Of a DNA stretch of 64,000 nt, positions 21,305 through 32,199 are shown piece by piece. Under the pieces are notes generated by a model. It worked only from the letters and a program-made list of their open reading frames with translations, made no database searches and was not told where the DNA came from. Position 1 is the stretch's first letter, and every line of letters starts with the position of its first letter. The translations under genes and the position numbers were made by a program. This DNA is from Salinicola acroporae (GTDB taxonomy: Bacteria > Pseudomonadota > Gammaproteobacteria > Pseudomonadales > Halomonadaceae). The stretch spans positions 148,016-212,015 of the forward strand of contig NZ_PZJW01000002.1 in assembly GCF_003206615.1 (NCBI RefSeq), written 5' to 3'.

Positions 21305-22470
21305 TCCCCCTCCCGTGGCTCGACGTCCAGCGCCCCGTGCTCGACCAGTGACGTGATGGCGGCGGCGGCTCGCTCGCTGGCACCGCGCTGCAGCCCGGCG
21401 TGCATCGCCGCGAAACGCTGTTCGAGTGTCGACCGCAGCCGGACGTCCTCGAACCAGGGCAGCAGCGTCTCGACCAGCGAATCCGGGGTCACCGCCTCCT
21501 GGATCAGCTCCGGCACCAGGGTCTCCTGCGCGATCAGGTTGGGCAACGAGATCCAGCGTGTCTTGACCAGCCGCTGCGCCAGCCAGTAGGTCGCTGGCGC
21601 CATGCGGTAGGCGACCACCATGGCCCGATGGCAGAGCATCGTCTCCAGTGCCGCCGTGCCGGACGTCAACAGCACCGCATCGGCAGCCGTCATCACCTCC
21701 CGCGAGCGGCCCTCGACGATCACCGTGCCGGCGGCCAGGTCGGGAAATTTGGCCAGCAGGGCCTCGAGCTCCTGCTGTCGTTCCCGGGAGGCCGCGGGGA
21801 TGACCACCTGCAACGTCCCCAGGCGCTGGCGCAACATCGATGCCGCGCGCAGAAACAGCTCGCCCTGGAAGCGGATCTCGTTGCCGCGCGACCCCGGCAG
21901 CAGGGCCAGGGTCGGCACGTCGGTAGCCAGCCCTAGCGCTCGCCGCGCCGCGCCGCGATCGTTGATCAGCGGCAGCTCGTCGGCCAGCGGATGGCCGACA
22001 TAGGCGACCGGCACACGATGCTCGGCGTAGAAGTCGGCCTCGAACGGCAGAAAGGTGAGCATGCCGTCGACCGCCTTGGCAATCGTCTTGACGCGTCCCT
22101 GGCGCCAGGCCCAGACCGAGGGACTGACGTAATGCGCGGTTCGGATACCGGCGTCATGCAGCTGCCGCTCGAGGCCGATATTGAAGTCCGGGGCGTCGAT
22201 ACCGACCATGATGTCGGGGCGCCAGGCCAAGGCGTCACGCTTGAGATGACGACGCACCTTGATCAGGCCCGGGAGATGCTTGAGCACCTCGACCAGGCCC
22301 ATCACCGAGAGGGTTTCCAGCGGGTAGAGCGACTCGAGCCCCTGTGCCTGCATTCGCGGGCCACCAATGCCGCGGAACTCGACTCGAGGATGGCGACGCC
22401 TGAGCGCCTGCATTAGGCCGGCGCCGAGAATATCGCCCGACAGCTCCCCGGCCACGAGATAGACGCGCAT
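21301..22470 (-). CDS. lpxB: Lipid-A-disaccharide synthase
   Basis: Joins UDP-diacylglucosamine and lipid X to make the lipid A disaccharide at the inner membrane. The 389-residue GT19 glycosyltransferase has the start [72 protein letters not shown] and [10 protein letters not shown]. It follows lpxA with a 10-bp gap and overlaps rnhB by four bases. Confidence 0.97.
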   Translation of the reverse strand: MRVYLVAGELSGDILGAGLMQALRRRHPRVEFRGIGGPRMQAQGLESLYPLETLSVMGLVEVLKHLPGLIKVRRHLKRDALAWRPDIMVGIDAPDFNIGLERQLHDAGIRTAHYVSPSVWAWRQGRVKTIAKAVDGMLTFLPFEADFYAEHRVPVAYVGHPLADELPLINDRGAARRALGLATDVPTLALLPGSRGNEIRFQGELFLRAASMLRQRLGTLQVVIPAASRERQQELEALLAKFPDLAAGTVIVEGRSREVMTAADAVLLTSGTAALETMLCHRAMVVAYRMAPATYWLAQRLVKTRWISLPNLIAQETLVPELIQEAVTPDSLVETLLPWFEDVRLRSTLEQRFAAMHAGLQRGASERAAAAITSLVEHGALDVEPREGE

Positions 22471-22480
22471 CCGCCCGCTC

Positions 22481-23248
22481 CTAGCGGATGATACCGCGCT
22501 GGGAAACCTTGAGAGAGTCGATGAAGCGGCGCGTCTCGTCGAGCGAGAAGCGGCTCTCGATCTCGCCGATGGCCTGCTCGAGTGTCAATCCCTTGCGATA
22601 GACCAGGCGATACGCCTCACCCAACGCCTTGATCGCCTCGGCCGAGAAACCCCGGCGCTTGAGACCGATGGAGTTGAGACCGTGAGGCGCGGCCGGGTTG
22701 CCATTGACCATGATGAAGGCCGGAATGTCCTTGGTGATCGCTGAGCATCCGCCGACCATCGCATGCTCGCCCATATGGGCGAACTGATGGATGGCCGAGA
22801 GCCCACCGATGATGGCGAAATCGCCCAGGGTCACATGGCCGGCCAGGGTCGCCTGGTTGGCGAGAATGCAGTCGTTGCCGATCAGGCAGTCATGTCCCAC
22901 GTGGGAGTAGGCCATGAACAGATTGCGGTCGCCGATGGTGGTGACGCCGCGATCCTGGATGGTGCCTCGATGGATCGTCACGCTCTCGCGCACGACGTTG
23001 TCGTCACCCATCTCTAGGCGCGTCGGCTCACCGGCGTACTTCTTGTCCTGGCAGTCCTCTCCGACCGACGCGAACTGGAAGATCCGATTGCGCTTGCCGA
23101 GTCGAGTCGGCCCCTTGAGCACGACGTGCGGCCCGATCACGCTACCGGCATCGATCTCGACGTCGGGGCCGATCACGCTGAAGGGGCCGACCTGGACGTC
23201 GTCGGCCAGTCGGGCGGAGGGATCGACGATGGCGGAGGGATGAATCAA
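22481..23248 (-). CDS. lpxA: UDP-N-acetylglucosamine acyltransferase
   Basis: First step of lipid A synthesis: transfers a 3-hydroxyacyl chain from ACP to UDP-GlcNAc. The 255-residue protein is a left-handed beta helix of hexapeptide repeats followed by a C-terminal helical domain ([23 protein letters not shown]). Typical blocks are [39 protein letters not shown] and VTIHRGT. The start codon is TTG at 23248, overlapping the fabZ stop as TTGA; this is the only start that gives the normal MIHP beginning. Translation probably depends on coupling to fabZ. Confidence 0.96.
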   Translation of the reverse strand: MIHPSAIVDPSARLADDVQVGPFSVIGPDVEIDAGSVIGPHVVLKGPTRLGKRNRIFQFASVGEDCQDKKYAGEPTRLEMGDDNVVRESVTIHRGTIQDRGVTTIGDRNLFMAYSHVGHDCLIGNDCILANQATLAGHVTLGDFAIIGGLSAIHQFAHMGEHAMVGGCSAITKDIPAFIMVNGNPAAPHGLNSIGLKRRGFSAEAIKALGEAYRLVYRKGLTLEQAIGEIESRFSLDETRRFIDSLKVSQRGIIR

Positions 23249-23688
23249 GCGATTTTCCTCTCGGCGCAGATGATTTCCGCCTCGCAGGCCAGTTCGTCAC
23301 CAACCGTGGCCCGGCAGGCGAACTTCCAGATGCCTCGCTTGCCCTTGATGACATTGGCCTCGAGCCGCAGTTGATCGCCCGGCATGACCGGGCGCTTGAA
23401 GCGTACATTATCGCTGCCGACGAGGTAGTAGACATAGCCGTCGGCCGGCAATTTGTTGACCGTCTTGAAGCCGAGAATGCCACAGGCCTGGGCCATCGCT
23501 TCGATGATCAATACACCAGGCATGATCGGGTGATGGGGGAAATGACCATTGAAAAAAGGTTCGTTGATGCTGACGTTCTTGTACGCCACGATCGACTCGC
23601 CAATCGTGATTTCCATCACGCGATCTACCAGTAAAAATGGATAACGATGCGGTAGATATTCGCGAATCTGGTTGATGTCCATGATCAT
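23245..23688 (-). CDS. fabZ: (3R)-hydroxyacyl-ACP dehydratase FabZ
   Basis: Dehydrates 3-hydroxyacyl-ACP in fatty acid elongation and competes with LpxA and LpxD for 3-hydroxymyristoyl-ACP. The 147-residue hot-dog fold has the catalytic His in [14 protein letters not shown] and the Glu in [12 protein letters not shown]. The ATG at 23688 was chosen because AGAGG lies 8-9 bases upstream; an ATG two codons on gives the more usual MDINQI start. The frame extends 23 codons further upstream without support. Between lpxD and lpxA is the standard place. Confidence 0.96.
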   Translation of the reverse strand: MIMDINQIREYLPHRYPFLLVDRVMEITIGESIVAYKNVSINEPFFNGHFPHHPIMPGVLIIEAMAQACGILGFKTVNKLPADGYVYYLVGSDNVRFKRPVMPGDQLRLEANVIKGKRGIWKFACRATVGDELACEAEIICAERKIA

Positions 23689-23837
23689 CAATACAACCTC
23701 TGAAATAACGAAATGCCCGCCATGAAGGCAGGCACGGGGCGGCAAAACGGCGTTCACCCGTGTGGGCGGGCATTATACAGGCGCAAAGGATGACCGCCAG
23801 CCTTTCGGCGTGCTACGGGGCCTGGGGTACAAGCCCT

Positions 23838-24878
23838 TCAGCTATCGCGGATATCCCGCTCGAGGCGCGTCAGCCGCTTGGCGATTTCGTCGAGTTGCTT
23901 GAAGCGTACCGCGTTCTTCCGCCACTGACTATTCGACATCGAACCGGTACCGGAAGAGTAGACACCGGGCTCCAGTATCGAGTTGGTGACCAGGCTCATG
24001 CCGGTCACCTGGACCCCGTCGGCCAGGGTCAGATGGCCGGAGAGCCCGACCCCTCCCCCCAGCAGACAGTGACGACCGACCTTGGTGGAGCCCGCGATGC
24101 CCACACAGCCCGCCAGGGCGCTGTGATCGCCAATCTGCACGTTATGGGCGATCTGGACCTGAGAGTCGATCTTGACCCCATTGCCGATCTGGGTGTCTCC
24201 CAGCGCGCCACGATCGATGCTAGAACAGCTTCCCACCTCGACATCGTCGCCCAGCACGACGCCACCCAGTTGCGCGATCTTCTCCCACTGCTTGCCATCG
24301 TGGGCGAAGCCGAAGCCATCGCCGCCGATGACACAGCCGCTATGGAGAATGGCGCGATCACCGACGATCACCCCGTGATACAGCGTGACGTTGGCGTGCA
24401 GGCGAGAGCCGCGACCCACCGTGGTGTCGGCACCAATGAAGCATCCTGCGCCGATCACGCAATCATCGGCGATGTCGACACCGTCCTCGATGACGCAGTG
24501 GGCGCCAATCTCGACGCCTTCGCCGAGCCGGGCGCCCGGCGCGACGACGGCCGTTGCGTGCACGCCACGGAGAGACTGGTTGACCAGCGGATCGAACAAT
24601 CGCGACAACTTGGCGTATCCCAGGTAGGGATTGTCCAGCTCCAGCCGGGGGCACGGGCAGCTTTCGCCATGGGCAGGATGCACCAGGACGGCACCGGCCC
24701 GGGTCGCGGCCAGATACTTCAGGTACGCCCGGTTGGCCAGGAAAGCGAGATCCGTCGGTCCGGCATCGGCCAGCGTCGACAGACCATCGACACGCAGATC
24801 CGCGTCGCCGACCAGGCGTGCATCCAGACGCTCGGCGAGTTCACCGAGCGTGTAAGAGCGGGAAGTCTCTCTCTTCAT
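23838..24878 (-). CDS. lpxD: UDP-3-O-(3-hydroxyacyl)glucosamine N-acyltransferase
   Basis: Third step of lipid A synthesis: N-acylates UDP-3-O-acylglucosamine. The 346 residues hold an N-terminal uridine-binding domain ([40 protein letters not shown]), a hexapeptide beta helix and a C-terminal helix ([15 protein letters not shown]). The catalytic His lies in [10 protein letters not shown]. It follows skp by 22 bp. The 149 bp between it and fabZ are gene-free, so fabZ may have some separate expression. Confidence 0.97.
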   Translation of the reverse strand: MKRETSRSYTLGELAERLDARLVGDADLRVDGLSTLADAGPTDLAFLANRAYLKYLAATRAGAVLVHPAHGESCPCPRLELDNPYLGYAKLSRLFDPLVNQSLRGVHATAVVAPGARLGEGVEIGAHCVIEDGVDIADDCVIGAGCFIGADTTVGRGSRLHANVTLYHGVIVGDRAILHSGCVIGGDGFGFAHDGKQWEKIAQLGGVVLGDDVEVGSCSSIDRGALGDTQIGNGVKIDSQVQIAHNVQIGDHSALAGCVGIAGSTKVGRHCLLGGGVGLSGHLTLADGVQVTGMSLVTNSILEPGVYSSGTGSMSNSQWRKNAVRFKQLDEIAKRLTRLERDIRDS

Positions 24879-24900
24879 GAGCGGGCGCCGGATTGAATCA

Positions 24901-25404
24901 TCAGTTGAGCGAATTGAAGATCTTCGTCACTTCGGAGGTGATGTCGAGACTGTCGCCCGAGTAGACCACCGCGTCGCGATCCACCACCATATCCAGGTCA
25001 TGCTCGTCGACGACCCGCTGAATCGCCTGATCCAGCTTGGGCTTGGCCCCTTTCAGATACTGCTGCTCGGCCTGCTGCTGCGCCTGCGAGATCTGTCCAC
25101 GCAACTGCTGGAATTGGCCGCCTTTCTGACGCAGCTGCTGAGTCACCGAGTTGCGCTCGGACTCCGACATCACGTCGCCATCCTTCTGCAGGCGCTGCTG
25201 CAGTTGCTGCAGCTCCTGGCTCAGTGATTCCGCTTGCTGCTGCTGGGCGCTGATGCGGTTCTTCAGCTGGTTCATCGAGGCCTGGGCGGAGTTGGAAGAC
25301 ATCAACGCTTCGCGCCAGTCGAGAACGCCCACCTCCGTCGCCATTGCCGGGACGGAAACCATCGTCAACAAACCTAGCCCCAGAACTCCTGCTATCTTGC
25401 GCAT
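24901..25404 (-). CDS. skp: Periplasmic chaperone OmpH/Skp
   Basis: Holds unfolded outer-membrane proteins in the periplasm before BamA inserts them. The 167-residue precursor has a Sec signal peptide ([22 protein letters not shown], cleavage near residue 22) and a mature part with [13 protein letters not shown], then a long Gln-rich coiled coil (about 45-125) that forms the Skp tentacles, and a C-terminal strand ([14 protein letters not shown]). It sits between bamA and lpxD as in E. coli. Confidence 0.93.
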   Translation of the reverse strand: MRKIAGVLGLGLLTMVSVPAMATEVGVLDWREALMSSNSAQASMNQLKNRISAQQQQAESLSQELQQLQQRLQKDGDVMSESERNSVTQQLRQKGGQFQQLRGQISQAQQQAEQQYLKGAKPKLDQAIQRVVDEHDLDMVVDRDAVVYSGDSLDITSEVTKIFNSLN

Positions 25405-25456
25405 GCGGTATCTCCTTGGAACGAGCCTGACTTACTGTCTGTAAACATCTGAATTC

Positions 25457-25489
25457 GAGTTCGCGGCGCCATCCCGACGCCGCGAACTC
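25457..25489 (-). terminator. Hairpin between bamA and skp
   Basis: A 12-bp perfect stem (GAGTTCGCGGCG and its complement) with a 9-base loop in the 97-bp gap. There is no T run. It may be a processing or stabilising hairpin that allows different levels of bamA and skp. Confidence 0.5.
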
Positions 25490-25501
25490 ACCGCGCTTGA
25501 A

Positions 25502-27841
25502 CTAGAAAGTCTGGCCAAGCGAGAACTGGAAGACCTGCGGATCGTCTCCTTCCTTCTCGTTCAGTGGCTTGGCGACACTGAAGGTCAACGGTCCCACCGG
25601 CGTCAGCCAGGACAGTCCCAGGCCCACGCTGTAGCGCAGATCGTCGAGATGGACCCCGCTGTTGCAGTTGGAGGGGCCATCACCTGACACCACCGGGTAG
25701 CAGTCGGTCAGGAAGGTGTTGCCGCCATCCAGGAAGATGCTGGTCTGCAGCGACCGGCGGTCCTCGACCCAGGGGAACGGATAGATCAGTTCCGCGGAGC
25801 CCTCGACCAGCACATTGCCGCCCAGGGTATCGTCATCGCCATCGTTGCGCTCGGTGGTCTTCGGCCCCAGCGTATTACCCGTGTAGCCGCGCACCGAGCC
25901 CAGACCGCCCGAGTAGAAGTTCTCGTAGAACGGGTAGGGATCGTTGGAACCCAGCGTATCGGCATAGCCCAGATTGCTGCTGAACTTGACGGACCAGTCG
26001 GGGTTGAGCTCGAACAGTTTCTGGCCGCGGTAGCGCAGCTTGTAGTACTCCGCGTCCGATCCGGGCAGCGCGGTTTCCAGCGAGACGCGCTGGTAGCTGC
26101 CGGCGGTCGGCATGATCCCGCGGTTCAGGTCGTTGCGAGTCCAGCTGGCGGTCAGCTTGTAGTTGAAGAAGTCCTCGCCCTGATCGTCGGTGTAGCGCAC
26201 GATTTCGGAGGGTGTGTCGTCGTAGGTATCGATCGACAGGTTCTCGAGCCCGACGCCGAAGTTCAGCCGCGACAGATCATTGATCGGATACCCGAAATTG
26301 ATGTTGCCGCCGTAGGAGTCGGTCGAATAGGTCGAGATATCGGAGTCTTCGTAGTCGGTTTCGCGATAAAAGACGTTGTAACCACGCGAGATACCGTCGA
26401 GGGTCCAGTACGGGTCGGTGAAGCCGAAGTTGATATTGGTGAACGTATCGCTTCGCTGCGCACCGATGTTGACCCGGTTACCGGTACCGAGGAAGTTGCT
26501 CTGCGACAGCGCCGCCCCATAGATCACGCCGGCGCTCTGCGAGAAACCGACACTTGCCGAGATCGAGCCCGACGGCTGCTCCTGGACATTGTAGGTGACG
26601 TCCAGTTGGTCCGGCTCGCCGGCCACCGGACGGGTATCCACGTCGACCTGCTTGAAGAAACCGAGCCGCTCGAGCCGCTGGCGCGACTGCGAGATCTGGT
26701 CGGTGGAGGCTGGTGCGCCCTCCATCTGCACCATTTCGCGGCGCAGCACTTCATCCTGGGTGGTGGTGTTGCCCTCGAAATTGATCCGGCGCACGTAGGC
26801 CCGCCGTCCCGGATCGACGCGGAAGGTCAGATCCACCGTATCGCCCGCCTCGTTGACGGTGGGTACGGCCTGAATATCGGCGAAGGCGAAGCCTTCGGCA
26901 CCGAGCTTCTGACGCAGGGCTTCCGAGGAATCGGTCACCTTGCTCTGAGAGTAGTACTCGCCCGGCTTGGCGGTCACCAGCGACCGGGCGGTGGAGTCAT
27001 CGATCTTCAGGTCGCCGGCGAAATTGATCTTGTCGAGCTTGTAGCGCTTGCCTTCGTCGACGTTGATGGTGACGAAGATGCGGGACTTGTCCGGGCTGAT
27101 CGACACCTGGGTCGAGGTGATGGCGAAGTTGACATAGCCGCGATCGAGGTACCAGGAGCGCAGCGTCTCCAGGTCGCCGGACAGCGCTTCGCGAGAATAC
27201 TCGTCGTCGGAGAACCAGCCGAAGAACCAACCTGGCTTGTCCTCGAGCTGGAACAGATCACGCAGCGTGTCGTCGTCGAACGCCTCGTTGCCAACGACGT
27301 TGATCTGGCGAATCTTGGCGACTTCACCCTCATTGATATTGATGTTGACGCGAACCCGGTTGCGCTCGAGCTGCTCGACGGACGTCTTGATGTTCGAGCT
27401 GTATCGACCCTGGGACTGATAGAGTCGCTCCAGCTCGCGCTGCATCTCCTCCAGGGTCGAGCGCTGCAGAACCTGGCCTTCGGCCAGCCCGGCATCGGTC
27501 AGCCCCTTGCGCAGGTCGTCGTCGGATATCTGCGAGTTGCCGTCGATGTTGATTTCGGCGATGGAGGGCCGCTCGACCACGTTGACGATCAGTACGTCGC
27601 CGTCGCGGGAGAGCCGAATGTCGTCGAACAACCCGGTGTCGAACAGCTGCTGGGCGGCTTGGCCCAGTTGCTGGTCATCGACCGTCTGGTCGGCGCTGAC
27701 GGGAAACGCGTTGAAAACGGACGCAGCCGAGACGCGTTGCAGCCCCTCTACACGAATATCCGAAATCTCAAAAGGTGCCGCCAGCGCAACGGGAGAGCTG
27801 GCCAGCAGAAATCCTGCCAATCCGATGGTCTTGAGTTTCAT
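25502..27841 (-). CDS. bamA: Outer membrane protein assembly factor BamA
   Basis: Central Omp85 component of the BAM complex, which folds beta-barrel proteins into the outer membrane. The 779-residue precursor begins MKLKTIGLAGFLLASSPVALA, a signal peptide cut near residue 22. Five POTRA domains follow (first: FEISDIRVEGLQRVSAASVF), then a 16-strand barrel from about residue 420 containing GLGSVRGYTGNTLGP with the VRGF-like loop 6 motif (here VRGY). The last residue is Phe (FSLGQTF), the usual barrel signature. The ATG at 27841 gives the signal peptide; the frame runs on upstream without one. It follows rseP and precedes skp, as in E. coli. Confidence 0.97.
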   Translation of the reverse strand: MKLKTIGLAGFLLASSPVALAAPFEISDIRVEGLQRVSAASVFNAFPVSADQTVDDQQLGQAAQQLFDTGLFDDIRLSRDGDVLIVNVVERPSIAEINIDGNSQISDDDLRKGLTDAGLAEGQVLQRSTLEEMQRELERLYQSQGRYSSNIKTSVEQLERNRVRVNININEGEVAKIRQINVVGNEAFDDDTLRDLFQLEDKPGWFFGWFSDDEYSREALSGDLETLRSWYLDRGYVNFAITSTQVSISPDKSRIFVTINVDEGKRYKLDKINFAGDLKIDDSTARSLVTAKPGEYYSQSKVTDSSEALRQKLGAEGFAFADIQAVPTVNEAGDTVDLTFRVDPGRRAYVRRINFEGNTTTQDEVLRREMVQMEGAPASTDQISQSRQRLERLGFFKQVDVDTRPVAGEPDQLDVTYNVQEQPSGSISASVGFSQSAGVIYGAALSQSNFLGTGNRVNIGAQRSDTFTNINFGFTDPYWTLDGISRGYNVFYRETDYEDSDISTYSTDSYGGNINFGYPINDLSRLNFGVGLENLSIDTYDDTPSEIVRYTDDQGEDFFNYKLTASWTRNDLNRGIMPTAGSYQRVSLETALPGSDAEYYKLRYRGQKLFELNPDWSVKFSSNLGYADTLGSNDPYPFYENFYSGGLGSVRGYTGNTLGPKTTERNDGDDDTLGGNVLVEGSAELIYPFPWVEDRRSLQTSIFLDGGNTFLTDCYPVVSGDGPSNCNSGVHLDDLRYSVGLGLSWLTPVGPLTFSVAKPLNEKEGDDPQVFQFSLGQTF

Positions 27842-27998
27842 GCAATCAATCGCTTCTGTGGGGTCCGCCCGCGTATCGAACAGGCACCTTATACATTTCT
27901 CCCTACGACTGACAAGCTCGTCGCTCACCACTCATGGGGTCTTCCCGGGCACCGATGTTCTCGGCGCCGTCAGGCCGCCCGGCAACGGCGTCCCGTCG

Positions 27999-29354
27999 TC
28001 AAAGCCGCATCAAATCGAAGTAGAGCGCCATCACCATCAAACACCCCACCAACGCCACGCCAACCCGCAAGCCCACGGCCTGGGCCGTCTCCGATACCGG
28101 CTTGCCCCTGACGAGCTCGATCAGGTAGTAGACCAGATGACCGCCGTCGAGCACCGGGATCGGCAGCAGGTTCAGCACGCCCAGACTGATCGATAGATAG
28201 GCCAGAAAGCCGATGAACGTCTCGACGCCGCTGCGCGCCGAGTCACCGGCGATGCGCGCGATGGTGATCGGCCCGGAGAGGTTCGAGGGCGAGATCCAGC
28301 CGACGATCATCTTGCGAATCGAATCCGCCGTCAGCCAGGTCATCTCGCCGGTCTTGTTCAGCGCCTGCCCCACCGCCGCCAACGGGCCATAGCGAATCTC
28401 GCGCCGGTAGGACTCGGGCCACTCGACCGCCCGCGACGCGGCACCCACGTAACCGATCTCCTCGCCATCCTCGGCCTGCCTCGCTTCCGGCGTCAGCGTG
28501 ACGCCGTGGGTCATGCCGTCCCGCTCGACCTCCAGCGACAGCTTGGCACCGGGATGGCTGCGCACCGCATCGACGAACGCGACCCAGTCGCCGACCGGCC
28601 CGCCATCGACGCTGACGATGCGATCCCCGGCCTGCAACCCGGAACGAGCCGCCGGGCTGTCCTCGAGCACCCGACCCAGCACCGCCGGCACCTCGGGACG
28701 CCATGGCGTGATACCGAGCGACGCCATCGGCTGCGGCGGATCCTGGCGCACCAGCCACTGCTGAACGGGTACGGCGTGAGTTCGGGTCGCACCGCCCGAA
28801 GGATCTCGGGTCGTGACTTCCAGTTCGCCGTTGGCGCCGATCGCCGCGATCAGCTGCAGATTGACCTCATTCCAGGACGGCGTCTCGCGCCCGTCGACAC
28901 TGACGATCTCCTGTCCGCTGCGCAACCCGCCCTGGGCGGCCAGGGAATCCGGCTTCACCTCGCCGATCACCGGCGCCACGGTGGTGGCACCGTAGACGAA
29001 CAGCGCCCAGTAAGCGACCACAGCCAACAGGAAATTGGCGATCGGCCCCGCCGCCACGATCGCGATTCTCGCCCAGACGCTCTTGCGATTGAATGCCTGG
29101 GCCTGCTCTGCCGGCGCCACCGGGCCTTCGCGCTCGTCGAGCATCTTGACGTAACCGCCGAGCGGAATGGCGGCAATGGCGTACTCCGTCCCGTGGCGAT
29201 CGAAGCGCGACCACAGCGGCTTGCCGAACCCTACCGAGAAGCGCAAGACCTTCACGCCGCAGCGTCGCGCCACCCAGAAGTGCCCGAACTCGTGAAACGT
29301 GATCAGCAGGCCGAGTACGACGATGACCGCCAGCACGTTCTGGATCGTGTCCAT
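27999..29354 (-). CDS. rseP: Site-2 protease RseP
   Basis: Inner-membrane zinc metalloprotease that makes the second cut in RseA-type anti-sigma factors and clears signal peptides. The 451 residues (E. coli 450) hold HEFGHFWVAR (zinc HExxH motif, about residues 20-24) in the first helix, two periplasmic PDZ domains (about 115-190 and 210-290) and the second catalytic motif LNLLPIPVLDGGH with the metal-binding Asp. The ATG at 29354 overlaps the ispC stop, and the frame beyond it lies inside ispC. It could in principle also act on the anti-sigma factor at 6563-7270, but that is only a possibility. Confidence 0.97.
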   Translation of the reverse strand: MDTIQNVLAVIVVLGLLITFHEFGHFWVARRCGVKVLRFSVGFGKPLWSRFDRHGTEYAIAAIPLGGYVKMLDEREGPVAPAEQAQAFNRKSVWARIAIVAAGPIANFLLAVVAYWALFVYGATTVAPVIGEVKPDSLAAQGGLRSGQEIVSVDGRETPSWNEVNLQLIAAIGANGELEVTTRDPSGGATRTHAVPVQQWLVRQDPPQPMASLGITPWRPEVPAVLGRVLEDSPAARSGLQAGDRIVSVDGGPVGDWVAFVDAVRSHPGAKLSLEVERDGMTHGVTLTPEARQAEDGEEIGYVGAASRAVEWPESYRREIRYGPLAAVGQALNKTGEMTWLTADSIRKMIVGWISPSNLSGPITIARIAGDSARSGVETFIGFLAYLSISLGVLNLLPIPVLDGGHLVYYLIELVRGKPVSETAQAVGLRVGVALVGCLMVMALYFDLMRL

Positions 29355-30574
29355 CACGCCCGCCCCCTCTGGAAAGACCGTTGATGCCGCAGGTGCTCGG
29401 CCGACCGCCGCGCCCGTGCATCCTCGCACAATATCACGTCGAGCGAATCCGCCGCTCGCCTCTCGGTCGCCTCGAGCGTGGCCTCCACCAGCTTGGCGAT
29501 GCCGGGGAAAGAGAGCTCCCCGTCGAGGAACGCCTGCACCGCCACTTCATTGGCGGCGTTAAGGGTCGCCGGCATCGTGCCACCGGCTTCCATCGCCTCC
29601 CGGGCCAGCCGCAGGCAGGGAAAGCGAACCTCGTCCGGCGGCTCGAAGTCGAGACGCGATATCGCGAACAGATCCAGCGGCTCGACACCGGCATCGAGTC
29701 TCGAGGGCCAGGCCAGGCCGTAGGCGATCGGCGTGCGCATGTCGGGATTGCCCATCTGCGCCAGCACCGAACCATCGGCGTACCCGACCATCGAATGCAC
29801 GATGCTCTGTGGATGAACCACCACCTCGACCTGCGCGGGCGCCGTATCAAACAGCCAACACGCTTCGATCAGCTCGAGCCCCTTGTTCATCATGGTGGCG
29901 CTGTCGACGGATATCTTGCGTCCCATCGACCAGTTGGGATGCGCGCATGCCTGGGCAGGCGTGACATCTTCCAGCGCCTCGAGCGACCAGGTTCGAAACG
30001 GTCCTCCCGAGGCCGTCAGCCACAACCGCGACACGCCCTCACGAGTCAGCTCGCGATGGCGACCGTCACGCTGCATAGGAAGACACTGATAAATGGCATT
30101 ATGTTCCGAGTCGATGGGTAAAAGCGTGGCGGCATGACGCGACACGGCGTCCATGAACAACCCGCCGGACATCACCAACGCCTCCTTGTTGGCCAGCAGC
30201 ACGCGCTTGCCCGCCTCTACTGCCGCCAACGTCGGCATCAGTCCTGCCGCGCCCATGATCGCCGCCATCACTACGTCCACTTCGGCCGCTCGCGACACGT
30301 CCAGCAGGGCAGCCTCCCCGTGAGAGACGTCGATCTGCGTCAACCGGGCTTCCCGCAGTCGGGAGCGCAGCCATTCGGCATCCTGCAAAGTGCCGATCAC
30401 CGCCCTCTGCGGCTCGAACCGCAGGCAGATCTCGAGCAGCGCCTCGCGGGAACGCTGGGCGGTCACCGCGTGAAGCTGATAGCGATCGGCGTGTCGAGCG
30501 ATCACGTCCAGCGTGCTGCGACCGATGGAACCGGTCGCGCCCAGCAGTGTGACCTTGCAGGAAGAGGAAGACAT
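29354..30574 (-). CDS. ispC: 1-deoxy-D-xylulose 5-phosphate reductoisomerase
   Basis: Second step of the MEP isoprenoid pathway: rearranges and reduces DXP to MEP with NADPH. The 406-residue protein has the NADPH motif [16 protein letters not shown] near residue 10, [22 protein letters not shown] with metal ligands, LTASGGPF, and [20 protein letters not shown]. It is also known as dxr. It lies 7 bp after cdsA and overlaps rseP by one base, in the standard uppS-cdsA-dxr-rseP order. Confidence 0.97.
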   Translation of the reverse strand: MSSSSCKVTLLGATGSIGRSTLDVIARHADRYQLHAVTAQRSREALLEICLRFEPQRAVIGTLQDAEWLRSRLREARLTQIDVSHGEAALLDVSRAAEVDVVMAAIMGAAGLMPTLAAVEAGKRVLLANKEALVMSGGLFMDAVSRHAATLLPIDSEHNAIYQCLPMQRDGRHRELTREGVSRLWLTASGGPFRTWSLEALEDVTPAQACAHPNWSMGRKISVDSATMMNKGLELIEACWLFDTAPAQVEVVVHPQSIVHSMVGYADGSVLAQMGNPDMRTPIAYGLAWPSRLDAGVEPLDLFAISRLDFEPPDEVRFPCLRLAREAMEAGGTMPATLNAANEVAVQAFLDGELSFPGIAKLVEATLEATERRAADSLDVILCEDARARRSAEHLRHQRSFQRGRA

Positions 30575-30581
30575 CGATGTG

Positions 30582-31382
30582 CTATCCCAGCCAGGGGCGG
30601 ATCAGGGCGAAGAGAGGAACGGCAGCCGTCAAGCTGTCGATACGATCGAGAATGCCACCGTGACCCGGCAGCAGGTGACTGGAATCCTTCAAGCCACGGA
30701 AGCGCTTGAGCATGCTCTCGAGCAGGTCTCCGATGACGGAGATGAAAGCCACCACCAGCGCGACGATCAGCAAGGCCAGCGCCTGACCAAGGTCAAGCGC
30801 CAGCCACACCGTGTAGCCGAGCACCAGCAGCGCGACCGCGACCCAGCCGCCATAGACGCCCTCCCACGACTTGCCCGGACTGACGCTCGGCGCCAGCTTG
30901 CGGCGACCATAACGTCGTCCGGCGAAGTAGGCCCCGATGTCCGCTACCCAGACCAGCAGCAACACGAACAGCAACCACTCGCTGCCTTGCTGCCGAAGTT
31001 GGTAAAGCCCGACCCAGCAGGGCAGCAGCACCCACATGCCCATGCACAGGCGCAGCGCCGGAGGCTGCCACTGCTCGGTGGCGCCGGGATAGCGCGAGAC
31101 CCACCAGGCGTTGGCCAACCAGCCGAGCGCGCCAGCCCATAGCGGCCAACGCTCATCGGCCCACCCCGACCACCATGCGATCACCAGCAGCAAACCGAGA
31201 CCGAAAGTGTAGAGCAGTCGCGGCTTGACCTCGTCGAATCCGGCCAGGCGCGCCCACTCCCAGGCCCCGAGCAGCAGCACCAGCGCAGTGAAGGCGGCGA
31301 AGCCGCCCCCGGAGAGGCCGAACAGGCCGCCGAGAGCCAGTGGCGCCAGCACCAGCGCGGTCAGTATCCGTTGTTTAAGCAC
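30582..31382 (-). CDS. cdsA: Phosphatidate cytidylyltransferase
   Basis: Makes CDP-diacylglycerol from phosphatidic acid and CTP at the inner membrane, feeding all phospholipids. The 266-residue protein is mostly membrane helices (about eight) and ends with the family signature [41 protein letters not shown]. The [12 protein letters not shown] block is also typical. Its start overlaps the uppS stop by 8 bases. Confidence 0.96.
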   Translation of the reverse strand: MLKQRILTALVLAPLALGGLFGLSGGGFAAFTALVLLLGAWEWARLAGFDEVKPRLLYTFGLGLLLVIAWWSGWADERWPLWAGALGWLANAWWVSRYPGATEQWQPPALRLCMGMWVLLPCWVGLYQLRQQGSEWLLFVLLLVWVADIGAYFAGRRYGRRKLAPSVSPGKSWEGVYGGWVAVALLVLGYTVWLALDLGQALALLIVALVVAFISVIGDLLESMLKRFRGLKDSSHLLPGHGGILDRIDSLTAAVPLFALIRPWLG

Positions 31383-32136
31383 CCTGAACCTCGACCTGCT
31401 GCTGGCTCATGCCGAAACGGCGCTGGCGCTGCTGGAAAGCCTCCAGCGCGGCATCGAAGGCGGCACCATCGAAATCGGGCCAGAGTTCCGGGGCAAACAC
31501 GAACTCCGCATAGGCAAGCTGCCACAGCAGGAAATTGGAGATCCGCTGTTCTCCACTGGTGCGGATGCAGAGGTCGATGGGCGGCTCCTGGCTCAGGCAA
31601 ACCTCGCGATCCAGCGCCGCTTCATCCACGGCCTCGGGCGTGATGAGCCCGTCGGCGACCTTGCGCGCCAGCCGCTGCGCGGCGGACGCGATGTCCCAGC
31701 GCCCGCCATAGTTGGCAGCCACGACGAGATGCATCCCGGAGTTGTCGCGGGTCAACGCCTCGGCACGGCTCATGTGCTTCTGCAGGGACGACGAGAAGCG
31801 GCGGCGATCGCCGATGATGGTCAGGCGGATACCGTTCTCATGAAGCCTCTTCACCTCACGCTTGAGCACCAGCATGAAAAGTTCCATCAGCGCACCGACC
31901 TCCGCCGAAGGACGACGCCAGTTTTCGCTCGAGAAGGCGAATAGTGTCAGGGTCTCGATACGCTGCTCCGCCGCCCGCCGAATGACGGCGCGCAACGACT
32001 CTACCCCAGCGCGGTGTCCCTGTGCGCTGGAAAGCCCTCTGGCGCGCGCCCAACGATTGTTGCCGTCCATGATGATCGCCACATGGCGGGGCATCGACGG
32101 CATCGCTTGGACGTCACGCGACTGCGTGTCTGTCAT
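31375..32136 (-). CDS. uppS: Undecaprenyl diphosphate synthase
   Basis: Adds isopentenyl units in cis to farnesyl diphosphate, giving the C55 carrier for peptidoglycan and O antigen. The 253-residue protein has the catalytic HVAIIMDGNNRWA near residue 20, GHRAGVESLR, TLFAFSSENWRRP and the C-terminal DLCIRTSGEQRISNFLLWQLAYAEFVF. The ATG at 32136 is the first that fits the family length; 16 further in-frame codons upstream look unrelated. Farnesyl diphosphate comes from the pathway of the nearby ispC. Confidence 0.97.
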   Translation of the reverse strand: MTDTQSRDVQAMPSMPRHVAIIMDGNNRWARARGLSSAQGHRAGVESLRAVIRRAAEQRIETLTLFAFSSENWRRPSAEVGALMELFMLVLKREVKRLHENGIRLTIIGDRRRFSSSLQKHMSRAEALTRDNSGMHLVVAANYGGRWDIASAAQRLARKVADGLITPEAVDEAALDREVCLSQEPPIDLCIRTSGEQRISNFLLWQLAYAEFVFAPELWPDFDGAAFDAALEAFQQRQRRFGMSQQQVEVQGA

Positions 32137-32199
32137 GATAGCTCGCAAGACAGGTGGGTGGCGGCGCCCGCATGCCGAAGCCATCGAGCGCCCGAGCCC

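Noticed and set aside
26606..28111. A 501-codon plus-strand frame opposite bamA
   Set aside because: Antisense shadow of bamA; no motifs.
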